In this document: positions 8,325-16,480 of the stretch, one piece after another
Numbering within the stretch: the stretch's first letter is position 1
How the letters are laid out: the number at the start of each line of letters is the position of its first letter
Source of the DNA: Myxococcales bacterium
GTDB lineage: Bacteria > Myxococcota_A > UBA9160 > UBA4427
Direction: 5' to 3'
Assembly (NCBI GenBank): GCA_012960035.1
Contig: DUBZ01000055.1
Location: 48,857 to 112,856 of the forward strand
DNA: 64,000 nucleotides
Notes under the pieces: model-generated
Told to the model about the DNA's origin: nothing
The model's database searches: none
Seen by the model: the letters and a program-made list of their open reading frames with translations, nothing else
Program-made: the position numbers and the translations under genes

Positions 8325-8738
8325 ATGACCGAAACGAGCTACACCCTGCCGCTCCCCGAACTCGAAGGACTCCACAAAGAGTTCTACGACCACTGCAAGA
8401 ATCACGCGTTGCATTTCCAGCGCTGCAGCGATTGCCAAATCTGGCGACACGTCCCTCGTGAGATGTGCCCGGAATGCGGCTCTTGGGATTGGCGTTGGGA
8501 AGCGTCGAGCGGCCGCGGCCGGGTCTTCACCTGGACGGTCGTCGCACGCCCGATGCATCCTGCATTCGTCGACGCGTGCCCCTATGCCCCCGTCGTCATC
8601 GAAATGGAAGAAGGCGTTCGCCTGCTCAGCGAAGTGGCCGACGTGGCGCCAGCTGACCTCAAGATCGACATGGAAGTCACCGTTCACTACGACGACGTCA
8701 CCAACGAAGTGACGCTGCCCAAGTTCAAAAAGCTTTAA
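8325..8738 (+). CDS. Zinc-ribbon OB-fold (DUF35) protein, partner of the thiolase-like protein (137 aa)
   Basis: Small acyl-CoA-binding accessory protein. An N-terminal helix precedes a zinc ribbon with CSDC (about residues 31-34) and CPEC (about 47-50), followed by an OB-fold containing GRGRVFTWTVV and YAPVVIEMEEGVRLLSEV. Such proteins bind the CoA thioester and complete the active complex with Ltp-type thiolase-like partners. The tight order thiolase-like, OB-fold, crotonase in one direction supports this. GAGAGA precedes the ATG. All four zinc ligands are present. Confidence 0.92.
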   Translation: MTETSYTLPLPELEGLHKEFYDHCKNHALHFQRCSDCQIWRHVPREMCPECGSWDWRWEASSGRGRVFTWTVVARPMHPAFVDACPYAPVVIEMEEGVRLLSEVADVAPADLKIDMEVTVHYDDVTNEVTLPKFKKL

Positions 8739-8783
8739 CGCGCAGCGCACGCCGCGCGCGCAAAAACAAACAGGAGAATCAAC

Positions 8784-9557
8784 GTGGCCTATCCGCCCAC
8801 TGTTAAATTCGAAAAGAAGGACCACGTCGGCGTGGTCACGATTAACCGCCCCGAGCAGATGAATTCTCTCGACATGGACATGCTCCTGGGCATCGAAGAC
8901 GCGATGATGGAAGTCCAGAGCGACGACGACCTCTGGATCGGCGTGCTTACCGCGAGCGGCGACAAAGCGTTTTCTTCGGGCCTCGACCTTAAGGTGGCCG
9001 CCCCCTTGCTCACCAGCGGTGACCCGCTCGGTTTCCCCGACATCACCAAACGCCAGTTTTCAGACGTCTACAAGCCGATCATCTGCGCGGTCAACGGCTT
9101 CTGCATTGCCGGCGGCCTCGAAATGCTGCTCGGCACCGACATTCGCATCGCGGCAGAGCACGCGACATTCGGGCTCGGCGAAGTAAAGATGGGTCTGGTT
9201 CCGCTGGGTGGCACGCATATTCGCATGCCGCGGCAGATCCCGTGGGCCATCTCGATGGAACTCCTGCTCACAGGCAAGAACATCGACGCCCAGCGGGCAT
9301 TCGAAGTAGGCCTCATCAATCAGGTCGTTCCATTTGACGAACTGCTCCCGACGGCGATGACGCTTGCAGATAAGATGTGCCGCAACGGACCGCTTGCGAT
9401 GCGCACGGCAAAAGAGATTGCCGTCCGCGCCCTCGACCTCGAGCCCGGGTTCGTGCTCGAAAAATCGTTGGGACAACGCGTGCTCAATTCGGCCGACGCA
9501 AAAGAAGGTCCCCTCGCGTTCACCGAGAAGCGGCGACCGACTTTTACGGGGAAGTAG
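8784..9557 (+). CDS. Enoyl-CoA hydratase/isomerase family protein (257 aa)
   Basis: Crotonase-fold enzyme of standard length. Oxyanion-hole segments are DKAFSSGLDLK (about residues 60-70) and CIAGGLEMLLGTD (about 106-118); GEVKMGLVP follows, where one catalytic glutamate is expected. The GTG start has AGGAG nine bases upstream. It lies 45 bp after the OB-fold gene, so hydration or isomerisation of an unsaturated CoA intermediate just before or after the retro-aldol step fits, but the exact substrate is unknown. Last gene of the rightward module; the convergent aldehyde dehydrogenase ends 45 bp away. Confidence 0.9.
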   Translation: MAYPPTVKFEKKDHVGVVTINRPEQMNSLDMDMLLGIEDAMMEVQSDDDLWIGVLTASGDKAFSSGLDLKVAAPLLTSGDPLGFPDITKRQFSDVYKPIICAVNGFCIAGGLEMLLGTDIRIAAEHATFGLGEVKMGLVPLGGTHIRMPRQIPWAISMELLLTGKNIDAQRAFEVGLINQVVPFDELLPTAMTLADKMCRNGPLAMRTAKEIAVRALDLEPGFVLEKSLGQRVLNSADAKEGPLAFTEKRRPTFTGK

Positions 9558-9602
9558 CCGTGCGTTAAGCGAGCCCGGGGCCTAGCGCTAAGAGGTCAGG
9601 GC

Positions 9603-11033
9603 TCAGGGCGTGCGGATCACCATCAAGCGAATCTCGGTCATGTCTTCGATTGCGAAGCGTAGGCCTTCGCGCCCCAACCCGCTGTCTTTCACCCCACCGT
9701 AAGGCATGTGGTCTACTCGCCAACTCGGGACGTCACCAATGACGACGCCACCCACGTGCAGGGTGTCCCACGCTTTGTGGGCTTTGTAGATGTCGCGGGT
9801 GAAGATGCCCGCCTGCAACCCGAAGTCGCTGTCGTTGACGACGGCCAACGCGTCGTCGAAGTTCGAAAACTTCTGCAGCACCGCCACGGGACCGAACGCT
9901 TCTTTGCAGGACAGCTCGACGTCAGCCGGTACGTCTTCGAGCAGAGTCGCCTGCAACATGACACCGTCACGGTGACCGCCAGTGAGGACCTTCGCCCCCT
10001 TCGCCACGGCATCGTTGATCCAGCCGTGGAGCCGTGTCGCTTCCTTTTCGGAGATCATCGGGCCAATGAAGGTGTCTTCGTTCTTGGGGTCGCCCATCAC
10101 GAGGGCACCAACACGCTTCGTAAGTTTCGCCCGCACAACGTCGTAAATTGCTTCGTGGACGATGATGCGCTGCACGCTGATGCAACTCTGCCCACTTTGG
10201 TAGTACGCGCCAAATACAATGCGCTCGACTGCGTCGTCGATGTCTGCATCGGCGTCCACGATCACCGCGGCGTTGCCGCCCAGCTCAAGCACCACCTTTT
10301 TCTTGCCACTCTTTGCCTTGAGATCCCATCCGACGCCAGGTGAGCCCGTAAAGGAAAGAAGCTTCAAGCGGTCGTCCGTCGTAAAGAGCCCTGCACCGTC
10401 CCGACGCGCGGGCAAGATCGAAAACGCGCCCTTCGGTAGATCGGTTTCGGCGAGCACTTCGCCAATAATCAAAGCACCGATTGGCGTGGCACTGGCTGGC
10501 TTCATCACAAACGGGCAACCCGCTGCGATCGCTGGCGCAACTTTGTGTGCAGCAAGATTCAACGGGAAGTTGAACGGACTGATCAAGGAAGACGCGCCCA
10601 CCGGCACGCGTTTCCACATCCCGGAATAATTCACTGCGCGTGGGTTGATGTCCATTGGAAGCACTTCGCCGTAGATCCGCGTGGCTTCTTCCGCACCAAT
10701 GCGAAACGTGTCGATCAAGCGCGTCACTTCGCCACGCGAGTCTTTGATGGGTTTGCCTGCTTCAATGCAGAGCGCCTGGGCGAGTTCTTCGGCACGTTCC
10801 TGAAAGCGCGAGGCGCAGTGATTCAATACGTCTTGGCGCGCATAGGCGGGGTAATCGCGCATCGCGTCTTCGGCAGCCGACGCAGCCTCGATGCCTTTTT
10901 CGATCGCAGTGGCGTCCGCCATCGCAACTCGTGTGGCGACCTCGCCGGTGTACTTGTTTGTCACTTCCAAGTCGGCGTTCGGTTTTTCGGAAACATTCGC
11001 GAGGTAGTACGGATAACTCTCTTCGAGCATCAT
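9603..11033 (-). CDS. NAD(P)-dependent aldehyde dehydrogenase family protein (476 aa)
   Basis: Oxidises an aldehyde to the acid (or CoA ester). The conserved glutamate motif LELGGNAAV and the catalytic cysteine in GQSGQSCISVQRI are intact, and the C-terminal PYGGVKDSGLGREG is typical of the superfamily. I chose the ATG at 11031-11033 with a G-rich ribosome site; an upstream TTG at 11040-11042 is possible. It is downstream of, and in the same direction as, the thiamine-diphosphate synthase (46 bp gap), so the two may act in sequence on an aldehyde produced or consumed by that enzyme (inference). Confidence 0.92.
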   Translation of the reverse strand: MMLEESYPYYLANVSEKPNADLEVTNKYTGEVATRVAMADATAIEKGIEAASAAEDAMRDYPAYARQDVLNHCASRFQERAEELAQALCIEAGKPIKDSRGEVTRLIDTFRIGAEEATRIYGEVLPMDINPRAVNYSGMWKRVPVGASSLISPFNFPLNLAAHKVAPAIAAGCPFVMKPASATPIGALIIGEVLAETDLPKGAFSILPARRDGAGLFTTDDRLKLLSFTGSPGVGWDLKAKSGKKKVVLELGGNAAVIVDADADIDDAVERIVFGAYYQSGQSCISVQRIIVHEAIYDVVRAKLTKRVGALVMGDPKNEDTFIGPMISEKEATRLHGWINDAVAKGAKVLTGGHRDGVMLQATLLEDVPADVELSCKEAFGPVAVLQKFSNFDDALAVVNDSDFGLQAGIFTRDIYKAHKAWDTLHVGGVVIGDVPSWRVDHMPYGGVKDSGLGREGLRFAIEDMTEIRLMVIRTP

Positions 11034-11079
11034 GACCCCCAATAGGTGTACGTTGATCGAATGGGCGTAGCACTCGCCC

Positions 11080-12735
11080 CTAGATCGAACAGGCGATATT
11101 TCCGAGCCGGGCAGTCAGCAGGTTGTTCTCCCGATAATCGATCGGGATCACGACCAAGCTCGGCCCTTCGGTTTGAAACGAGCGCTCAAGCGCTGCCGCC
11201 AGTTCGCTGCTCTTATCGCAGTAAACCCCCTGCCAACCGAAAGCGTCGGCGAGTTTCATGAAGTCGGGGTTCCCGAAGTCGAGATCGGTGTGCTTTCCGA
11301 AATGATTTTCTTGCTTCCACTTGATCAGCCCGTATGCGTGGTCTTCCCAAACCATCACGGTGATATTCGTGTTGTGACGGTGTGCGGTCTCCATGTCCTG
11401 CACGTTCATCAAGAAGCCGGCATCTCCGCAAATCGCGAGAATGCGCCGGTCCGGGTATACCATCGCCGCCGAAATCGCTCCTGGGAGTGCGAAGCCCATC
11501 GAGCAGAACCCGTTCGGGATGAGGCACGTGTTCGGTTCGTGGCTGTGGTAATGCCGAGCAATCCACATTTTGTGCGCACCCACATCGCTGAGCACGATGT
11601 CGTTCGGCCCCATAACTTGTCGCGCGTCCCACAACGCCTTTTGTGGTTTGATCGAGCCAACCGCGTCGTCGTCTTTATATTCTTCGAGATCAGCCTTCAT
11701 GTCTCGGCGTGCCGCGGCTTGGTACTTGACGTCGAACTTCGGCGCTACATCAAGCGCATCGATGCGTTCGTTCAACATCCAAAGTGTGTGGGCGAGGTCG
11801 CCGACGACTTCCACGTCCACCCGGTAGTTTTCGTCGACCTCGGCCGGAGTAAAGTCGATGTGAATGAGCTTGTGGTCCTTGTCATGATTCCACAGGTACG
11901 GGTGGTACTCGACGATGTCGTAGCCGAGGCAGATCACGACGTCGGCTGCATCAAGTGCGCACGTCGCATGATCCTTCGCCTGCAGGCCCACCGTATACAG
12001 ACATTGTTCGGAGTCCATATCGACGCAGCCCTTCGCCATAAAGGTGCTGACGACGCCGATCCCCGTTTTCTCGACGAATTTTCGAAGTTGAACGCTCGCT
12101 CGTTTTCGAATGGTCCCATTGCCTGCAAGAATGATCGGGCGCTTGGCGTTCGCGATCAGGTCGAACGCGGAGTCCACAATCTTGTCCGCGGGCACTGCCC
12201 GGCGAACCTTTTGAAACGGAATCGGGGATGTGTCGGTATCCGATTCGGCGATGTTTTCCGCAAGCTCAATGTGACAAGCCCCGGGTTTCTCTGCGACTGC
12301 GAGTTTGAAAGCCTTCCGCACCACCTCGGGAATGTTGTCCGGGTGCAAGATCGACTGGGCCCACTTGGTGACCGGGCGAAACATGCTGACGACGTCCATC
12401 GCCTGATGGCTCTCTTTGTGCTGGCGCTTGCTATCCGCTTGGCCCGTCAGCACAACCATGGGTGCACAGTCCATGTTGGAATCGGCCACCCCTGTGATGA
12501 GGTTCGTGGCACCCGGGCCGAGCGTCCCCAAGCAGATTCCAGGTTCACCTGTGAGTCGGCCGTGAATCTCGGCCATGAAGGCGGCACCTTGTTCGTGGCG
12601 GGTGAGAATGAAATCGATTTGCTCTGAGTCTTCGAGCGAAATCATGAAATCGGCATTTTCCTCGCCGGGCACGCCAAAGATGCGGGTCACACCTTCGTTC
12701 TCAAGGCAATTCACGAACACATCGGACGCTTTCAT
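11080..12735 (-). CDS. Thiamine-diphosphate enzyme, acetolactate-synthase large-subunit-like (551 aa)
   Basis: Three-domain thiamine-diphosphate enzyme of the acetolactate synthase/carboligase family. E48 in RHEQGAAFMA is the glutamate that activates the cofactor; GTLGPGATN follows near 85. The C-terminal cofactor motif begins ICGDAGFLMNVQDMETA and ends in a conserved asparagine/histidine-rich segment. No regulatory IlvN-like subunit gene is adjacent, so this may be a catabolic (AlsS-like) or other carboligase rather than the branched-chain biosynthetic enzyme. AGGGAG precedes the ATG. Paired with the downstream aldehyde dehydrogenase. Confidence 0.88.
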   Translation of the reverse strand: MKASDVFVNCLENEGVTRIFGVPGEENADFMISLEDSEQIDFILTRHEQGAAFMAEIHGRLTGEPGICLGTLGPGATNLITGVADSNMDCAPMVVLTGQADSKRQHKESHQAMDVVSMFRPVTKWAQSILHPDNIPEVVRKAFKLAVAEKPGACHIELAENIAESDTDTSPIPFQKVRRAVPADKIVDSAFDLIANAKRPIILAGNGTIRKRASVQLRKFVEKTGIGVVSTFMAKGCVDMDSEQCLYTVGLQAKDHATCALDAADVVICLGYDIVEYHPYLWNHDKDHKLIHIDFTPAEVDENYRVDVEVVGDLAHTLWMLNERIDALDVAPKFDVKYQAAARRDMKADLEEYKDDDAVGSIKPQKALWDARQVMGPNDIVLSDVGAHKMWIARHYHSHEPNTCLIPNGFCSMGFALPGAISAAMVYPDRRILAICGDAGFLMNVQDMETAHRHNTNITVMVWEDHAYGLIKWKQENHFGKHTDLDFGNPDFMKLADAFGWQGVYCDKSSELAAALERSFQTEGPSLVVIPIDYRENNLLTARLGNIACSI

Positions 12736-13433
12736 TTGGTTCTCCCTGTGCTGCTTAGGTGAGATTCTCGCTTTAATTTGGACGGTCGGTTCTCGTTATG
12801 CGTTCCTCTGTCGGTTGGTTGCGTCTCGGGCGGTGCTCGGACGATATCAAGAACAGACAAGGCCCATGTCTCAGAATCACAGAAAATGCAACAACTTCGA
12901 GACCTGCTGACCGAGCGGTTCATGATTGCACGAAGAACTCCGAGATTCGAATCATAAATCGGCGCAACCCACGGGTCTAGCCCCGATTCGGACCCAGTCG
13001 GGCGATTCCGCGGCCTCTCGCCGTGAGTGTCGTTGCGCCCACGACTCCGAATTTGACGCGGTGCCCACGAACATGCCGAAAATGATGAAGGCGCAACAAC
13101 CCGCAACGCGCGAAGGATCGAAATCAAAGCTAGTATTGTGGGCAACGAGCAGCTGCTGTCGACGGCCGCCGGGAGGGGACCCGGACCGGAATGCGCGCGC
13201 AGTGACGCAGCTCCATTCATGACAACCTATGAATAGCTCTTGAATCATCCAAAAATACCGACTGAAGGGCGCACGAATAGCCCACCGCTATCGCGCGCCA
13301 AGCCAAACCAAATACGGATTAATCACGACTGTCGGCCCAAAACAATCGTTCGGGCGATACGAAGACAGCATAGAAACCAAAATTCGAAAGCCACAGCCAA
13401 CACGCTGCTGCTTCGAACGGGGAAGGACCACAG
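12736..13433. other. Intergenic region, 698 bp
   Basis: Divergent gap between the synthase and an unrecognised rightward gene. The codon pattern does not support a gene on either strand, although a frame is open on the minus strand at 12732-13220. I see no RNA gene. The last 180 bases are richer in A and C than the neighbouring coding DNA and probably include the promoter and leader of the next gene. Confidence 0.55.
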
Positions 13434-14510
13434 GTGAGCATTCATCCGCTGATCGCACTCGCGAGCGAACGTCAGGTCAAGCAGGCCAAAGGATTCCGCG
13501 GCGCAGCCGCCGAGCTGAACGGTCTCTTGCTTGAGCCGATGTACAAGGCCGAAATGGCCGCAGCACCCAAGCGACAAGATCAGGGCAAGAAATATTTGAA
13601 CCAGAAGACCATCCGCACGCCTTCGGCACGACAGAACGGCAAGGATGACAAGCACTTCTGCCTCGCCACGGCGAACGCGGCCAAGGCGGGCCACAACGTC
13701 ACGAATCTTCCCAACGGAAGTGAGCTTCTGATCATCGACGGCCTCGTCCCGCTCCGCACTGCGGCCCCGGACAAGGCCAAGGGCGATGACGATCCGAACA
13801 AGGGCGTCGAAGACATTGGCTTGCTGGGCCTGCTGCCCGACGACCGCCTGGCGATCGTCGTTGTGAAGTACTTGAAGCCGGACGCCACCCACAGCGGTGC
13901 AGGCGACACGCCTTTGCGCTTGCTGCTGTCTGGACTCGCCCAGGCGGCATTCATCGATGGCAACCAAGAACAGATTCGCGAAGAAGTCCTCGAGGCGACC
14001 GGTCGAACCACGTCGACCGAAGCGCCGGTCATCATCCTCCTCGCGGCACACCGATACTGGGAAATCTGTCGCAAGCGCGAAGCGCAGAAGGGAGCTGGCT
14101 GGATCCGCGAGCTCGAGCGACTCGCGCGCGAAATTCCGGAGCAGATCGGCAACGAAGTCTTCTATGCCTCCCTCGACAGCGACGTCGAAGCCGATCCGGC
14201 GTGGGAATACACGGAAGACGGTCCGGTTCTGAGTGCACCGATCAAGACCAAGGATTCGTGGGAATCAACTGCGGGCCGACTCAAACCGAAGCGCAAGAAG
14301 GTTGCGAACGTCGTCGAGATCATCGAACCCAATATGGAAAAGGCGCCGCAGTCGTACGCCATCAGCGGTTCATTCGAAGTCGGCGATCGCATTACGCACA
14401 AGACCCTCGGCGACGGGGTCTGCCAGGGATCGGCCGGTGACGGCAAGATCAAAGTCCTATTTGGCGAAGACACCAAGCTTTTGGTTCACGAGCGCGCACC
14501 CCGCGCTTAA
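13434..14510 (+). CDS. Unrecognised protein with C-terminal CarD/SH3-like segment (358 aa)
   Basis: I do not recognise the family. The codon use and the ribosome site (GGAAGG before a GTG start) say it is real. Residues about 90-190 look like an alpha/beta domain with LLPDDRLAIVVVKYL and APVIILLAAHRYWEI. A lysine-rich linker (about 275-295) leads to a 45-residue end, FEVGDRITHKTLGDGVCQGS then KIKVLFGEDTKLLVH. That end resembles the small beta-barrel found at the ends of CarD, UvrD/PcrA and related nucleic-acid-bound proteins. No signal peptide or membrane segment. A nucleic-acid role is an inference. A 13-bp perfect hairpin follows the stop. Confidence 0.7.
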   Translation: MSIHPLIALASERQVKQAKGFRGAAAELNGLLLEPMYKAEMAAAPKRQDQGKKYLNQKTIRTPSARQNGKDDKHFCLATANAAKAGHNVTNLPNGSELLIIDGLVPLRTAAPDKAKGDDDPNKGVEDIGLLGLLPDDRLAIVVVKYLKPDATHSGAGDTPLRLLLSGLAQAAFIDGNQEQIREEVLEATGRTTSTEAPVIILLAAHRYWEICRKREAQKGAGWIRELERLAREIPEQIGNEVFYASLDSDVEADPAWEYTEDGPVLSAPIKTKDSWESTAGRLKPKRKKVANVVEIIEPNMEKAPQSYAISGSFEVGDRITHKTLGDGVCQGSAGDGKIKVLFGEDTKLLVHERAPRA

Positions 14511-14542
14511 TCTGCTCGTGGAGACTCGGGCTAGCTTTCAGA

Positions 14543-14580
14543 CCATCACACGCTCAAACTTCAGTGCGAGCGTGTGATGG
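14543..14580 (+). terminator. 13-bp perfect hairpin between two rightward genes
   Basis: CCATCACACGCTC (14543-14555) pairs perfectly with GAGCGTGTGATGG (14568-14580), with a 12-base loop. It lies 33 bases after the stop of the unrecognised gene and before the DTW gene. No T-run follows, so termination is likely but not certain. Confidence 0.5.
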
Positions 14581-14638
14581 CGACCCGACCGAGCCGCTGT
14601 CCCGCAGAAGTGCAGCCCTAGCCCACGGAAATTGAGCC

Positions 14639-15895
14639 ATGATTCAGGAGACCGCATCCGAACACCGCGCGGTCTGTCATACCTGCTTCCGTCCCTTAGG
14701 TCTTTGCTACTGCGCGCTTCTCTCGCGCGTCGAAAATCGCACGCCGCTGCTGATCGTCCAGCACCCCCACGAGCGCTTCCATCCATTTGGCACTGCGCGC
14801 ATCGCCGAGCGTTGCTTGAAGAACGTGCGCATCGAAGTCGACTACAACCGCACCCTGCGTGACGGCGAACGACAGATCGACTTCCCGGAAGGCGCGGGGC
14901 TTCTGTATCCCGGCCCGGATGCTCAAGACTTGGGCGCAATTTCGGAAGCCGAGCATCCGAAGGCCCTCGTGGTTCTCGACGGCACGTGGCACCAAGCGAG
15001 AAGCTTGTACCGCGACATCCCCGCCTTGAAAGCGTTGCCCAAATTCGGCTTCAACCCTGAGCAACCCAGCCAGTACCGGATCCGCAAAGAACCGAGCCTC
15101 GAATGCGTCTCGACCATTGAAGCGATTGTGCACACCCTGCGCCTACTCGAACCCGACACCCCGGGCCTCGGCAAAATGTTGACCGCGTTTTCGGGCATGA
15201 TCGACCTTCAGATCAACGCGGCGAAGACTCACGAGCGAAAACCTCGCTTCCCAAAGCGACAACGTCCCAGAGACCATGGCCTGCCGTCGTATCTGACCGA
15301 AGACTTTGACCGTGTGGTGATCATATACGGCGAGGCGTCCTTTACGGGCAACGACAGCGAAACCATGTCGCGCAACGTGTTTCGCAAGCAGCCAAAAGAG
15401 TTGATCCATTGGGTCGCGCGCAGGCTGCGAGACAATCAGCACTTCGGCTCGACCATTCGTCCCACCGCACTCCCGAACGAACGCAGACTTTGTCCGACGG
15501 GACTCACGGGAGATGACTTGGAGCAAGGGATCTCTCTCGAACAGGCGCGGGAGAAGTGGGCCGAATTTACAGAGCCAGACGATCTGCTCGTAAGTTGGAA
15601 CAAGAGCACTCTCGACATCATGCGTCCGATCGGGGGCGCTCACGCTGCGGACTACTTGAAGGGGACGTATAAGAACTTTGCCCGCAGACGGGACCGCGAA
15701 TGCGCGATCGATGGGTCGATCGACCTCGTGATCGAACGAGAATCTCTTTCGGTCGGCCCGCACATTGCGAAGGGACGCGCGGGGCTTCGTCTCGCGCAAC
15801 TCGAAGCGATGGTTCGATTCATCCACGAAAACACAGAATCAAGCGGGCGGCGTGCAGAGGATAGAGACCTCGACGGGACCGAAAACCGCGCTTAG
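14639..15895 (+). CDS. DTW-domain tRNA-uridine aminocarboxypropyltransferase with extra C-terminal domain (418 aa)
   Basis: The N-terminal half (about 1-200) is a DTW domain, the family that transfers the 3-amino-3-carboxypropyl group of S-adenosylmethionine to uridine in tRNA (TapT/DTWD). Cysteines C13, C16, C23 and C25 form the zinc site, and the DTW-type motif is D114-G-T-W117 (DGTWHQA). Residues about 220-400 are an addition beyond the usual 200-230 aa. That part reads FDRVVIIYGEAS, then GLTGDDLEQG, then DDLLVSWNKSTLDIM, a pattern like DnaQ-type exonuclease motifs with several acidic residues missing. The last four bases overlap the convergent SprT-like gene. Confidence 0.85.
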   Translation: MIQETASEHRAVCHTCFRPLGLCYCALLSRVENRTPLLIVQHPHERFHPFGTARIAERCLKNVRIEVDYNRTLRDGERQIDFPEGAGLLYPGPDAQDLGAISEAEHPKALVVLDGTWHQARSLYRDIPALKALPKFGFNPEQPSQYRIRKEPSLECVSTIEAIVHTLRLLEPDTPGLGKMLTAFSGMIDLQINAAKTHERKPRFPKRQRPRDHGLPSYLTEDFDRVVIIYGEASFTGNDSETMSRNVFRKQPKELIHWVARRLRDNQHFGSTIRPTALPNERRLCPTGLTGDDLEQGISLEQAREKWAEFTEPDDLLVSWNKSTLDIMRPIGGAHAADYLKGTYKNFARRRDRECAIDGSIDLVIERESLSVGPHIAKGRAGLRLAQLEAMVRFIHENTESSGRRAEDRDLDGTENRA

Positions 15896-16446
15896 CGATT
15901 GGGCTCTACCGCCTCGAACCGCGCACCACACGCGCGGTGCTGGAAGCGACCCCATTCACGAGACGATCTCCGTAACCGCTTCACCTCAAACCCACACCCT
16001 TTGCATCGCGCAACGACCTTCTCGCGTGCGCTTCGTTGCGCAGCGCTAGCTCGACGAAACCGCGCGTCGCGTCCTGCATAGTTGGGCTGAGCTCCGAGGG
16101 CCTGGGCAACCTTGCGCCAACGCGGGCCGTGGTTTTCACCCTCGGCGATCAAGGCGCCGGTCAAGATGTGAGCGACTTCATGCAGGATCGTATCCCGACG
16201 TGCCTCGGGCGAACAGTCGAGCACGGTGAGGCGCAGGGTTTTTGTCCCCGGAACAATCGAGCCGTAACGCGTTAGCGCCCGACTCGGGCGCAGGGTCCAA
16301 CCCTCCAGCACCGCGATCCCCGCAGCCGCAAATTCGACCTCGTCTCGATTAAATTCAGACGCGACTTTCCGCAGCCCCGCTTGGACCGTAGGACGCAGCC
16401 CTTCCTCTTCGAGGAAGTCCAACAACGGCTGCGGCGAGAAGGACAT
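15892..16446 (-). CDS. SprT-like zinc metalloprotein (184 aa)
   Basis: SprT-like protein, the fold shared with SPRTN DNA-protein crosslink proteases. The zinc-protease motif is H89-E90-V-A-H93 with a downstream H106 (ENHGPRW). The C-terminal zinc ribbon has C148, C151 and C173 with H170 as a possible fourth ligand. The ATG has GGAG seven bases upstream. Its 3' end overlaps the DTW gene tail-to-tail by four bases. Role is inferred from the motif only; bacterial SprT proteins remain poorly characterised. Confidence 0.85.
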   Translation of the reverse strand: MSFSPQPLLDFLEEEGLRPTVQAGLRKVASEFNRDEVEFAAAGIAVLEGWTLRPSRALTRYGSIVPGTKTLRLTVLDCSPEARRDTILHEVAHILTGALIAEGENHGPRWRKVAQALGAQPNYAGRDARFRRASAAQRSAREKVVARCKGCGFEVKRLRRSSREWGRFQHRACGARFEAVEPNR

Positions 16447-16480
16447 TGCACTCCGGCTTTTGGTTAGCGGTGCGCCAACT

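Noticed and set aside
11173..12627. 484-codon plus-strand frame opposite the thiamine-diphosphate enzyme
   Set aside because: Shadow frame; the minus-strand protein has all cofactor motifs.
12732..13220. 162-codon minus-strand frame in the large intergenic region
   Set aside because: Low-complexity, Ser/Arg-rich composition, no ribosome site, no motif.
13434..14510. PD-(D/E)XK nuclease reading of LLPDDRLAIVVVKYL
   Set aside because: The second acidic position before the lysine is valine, so the catalytic triad is not present.
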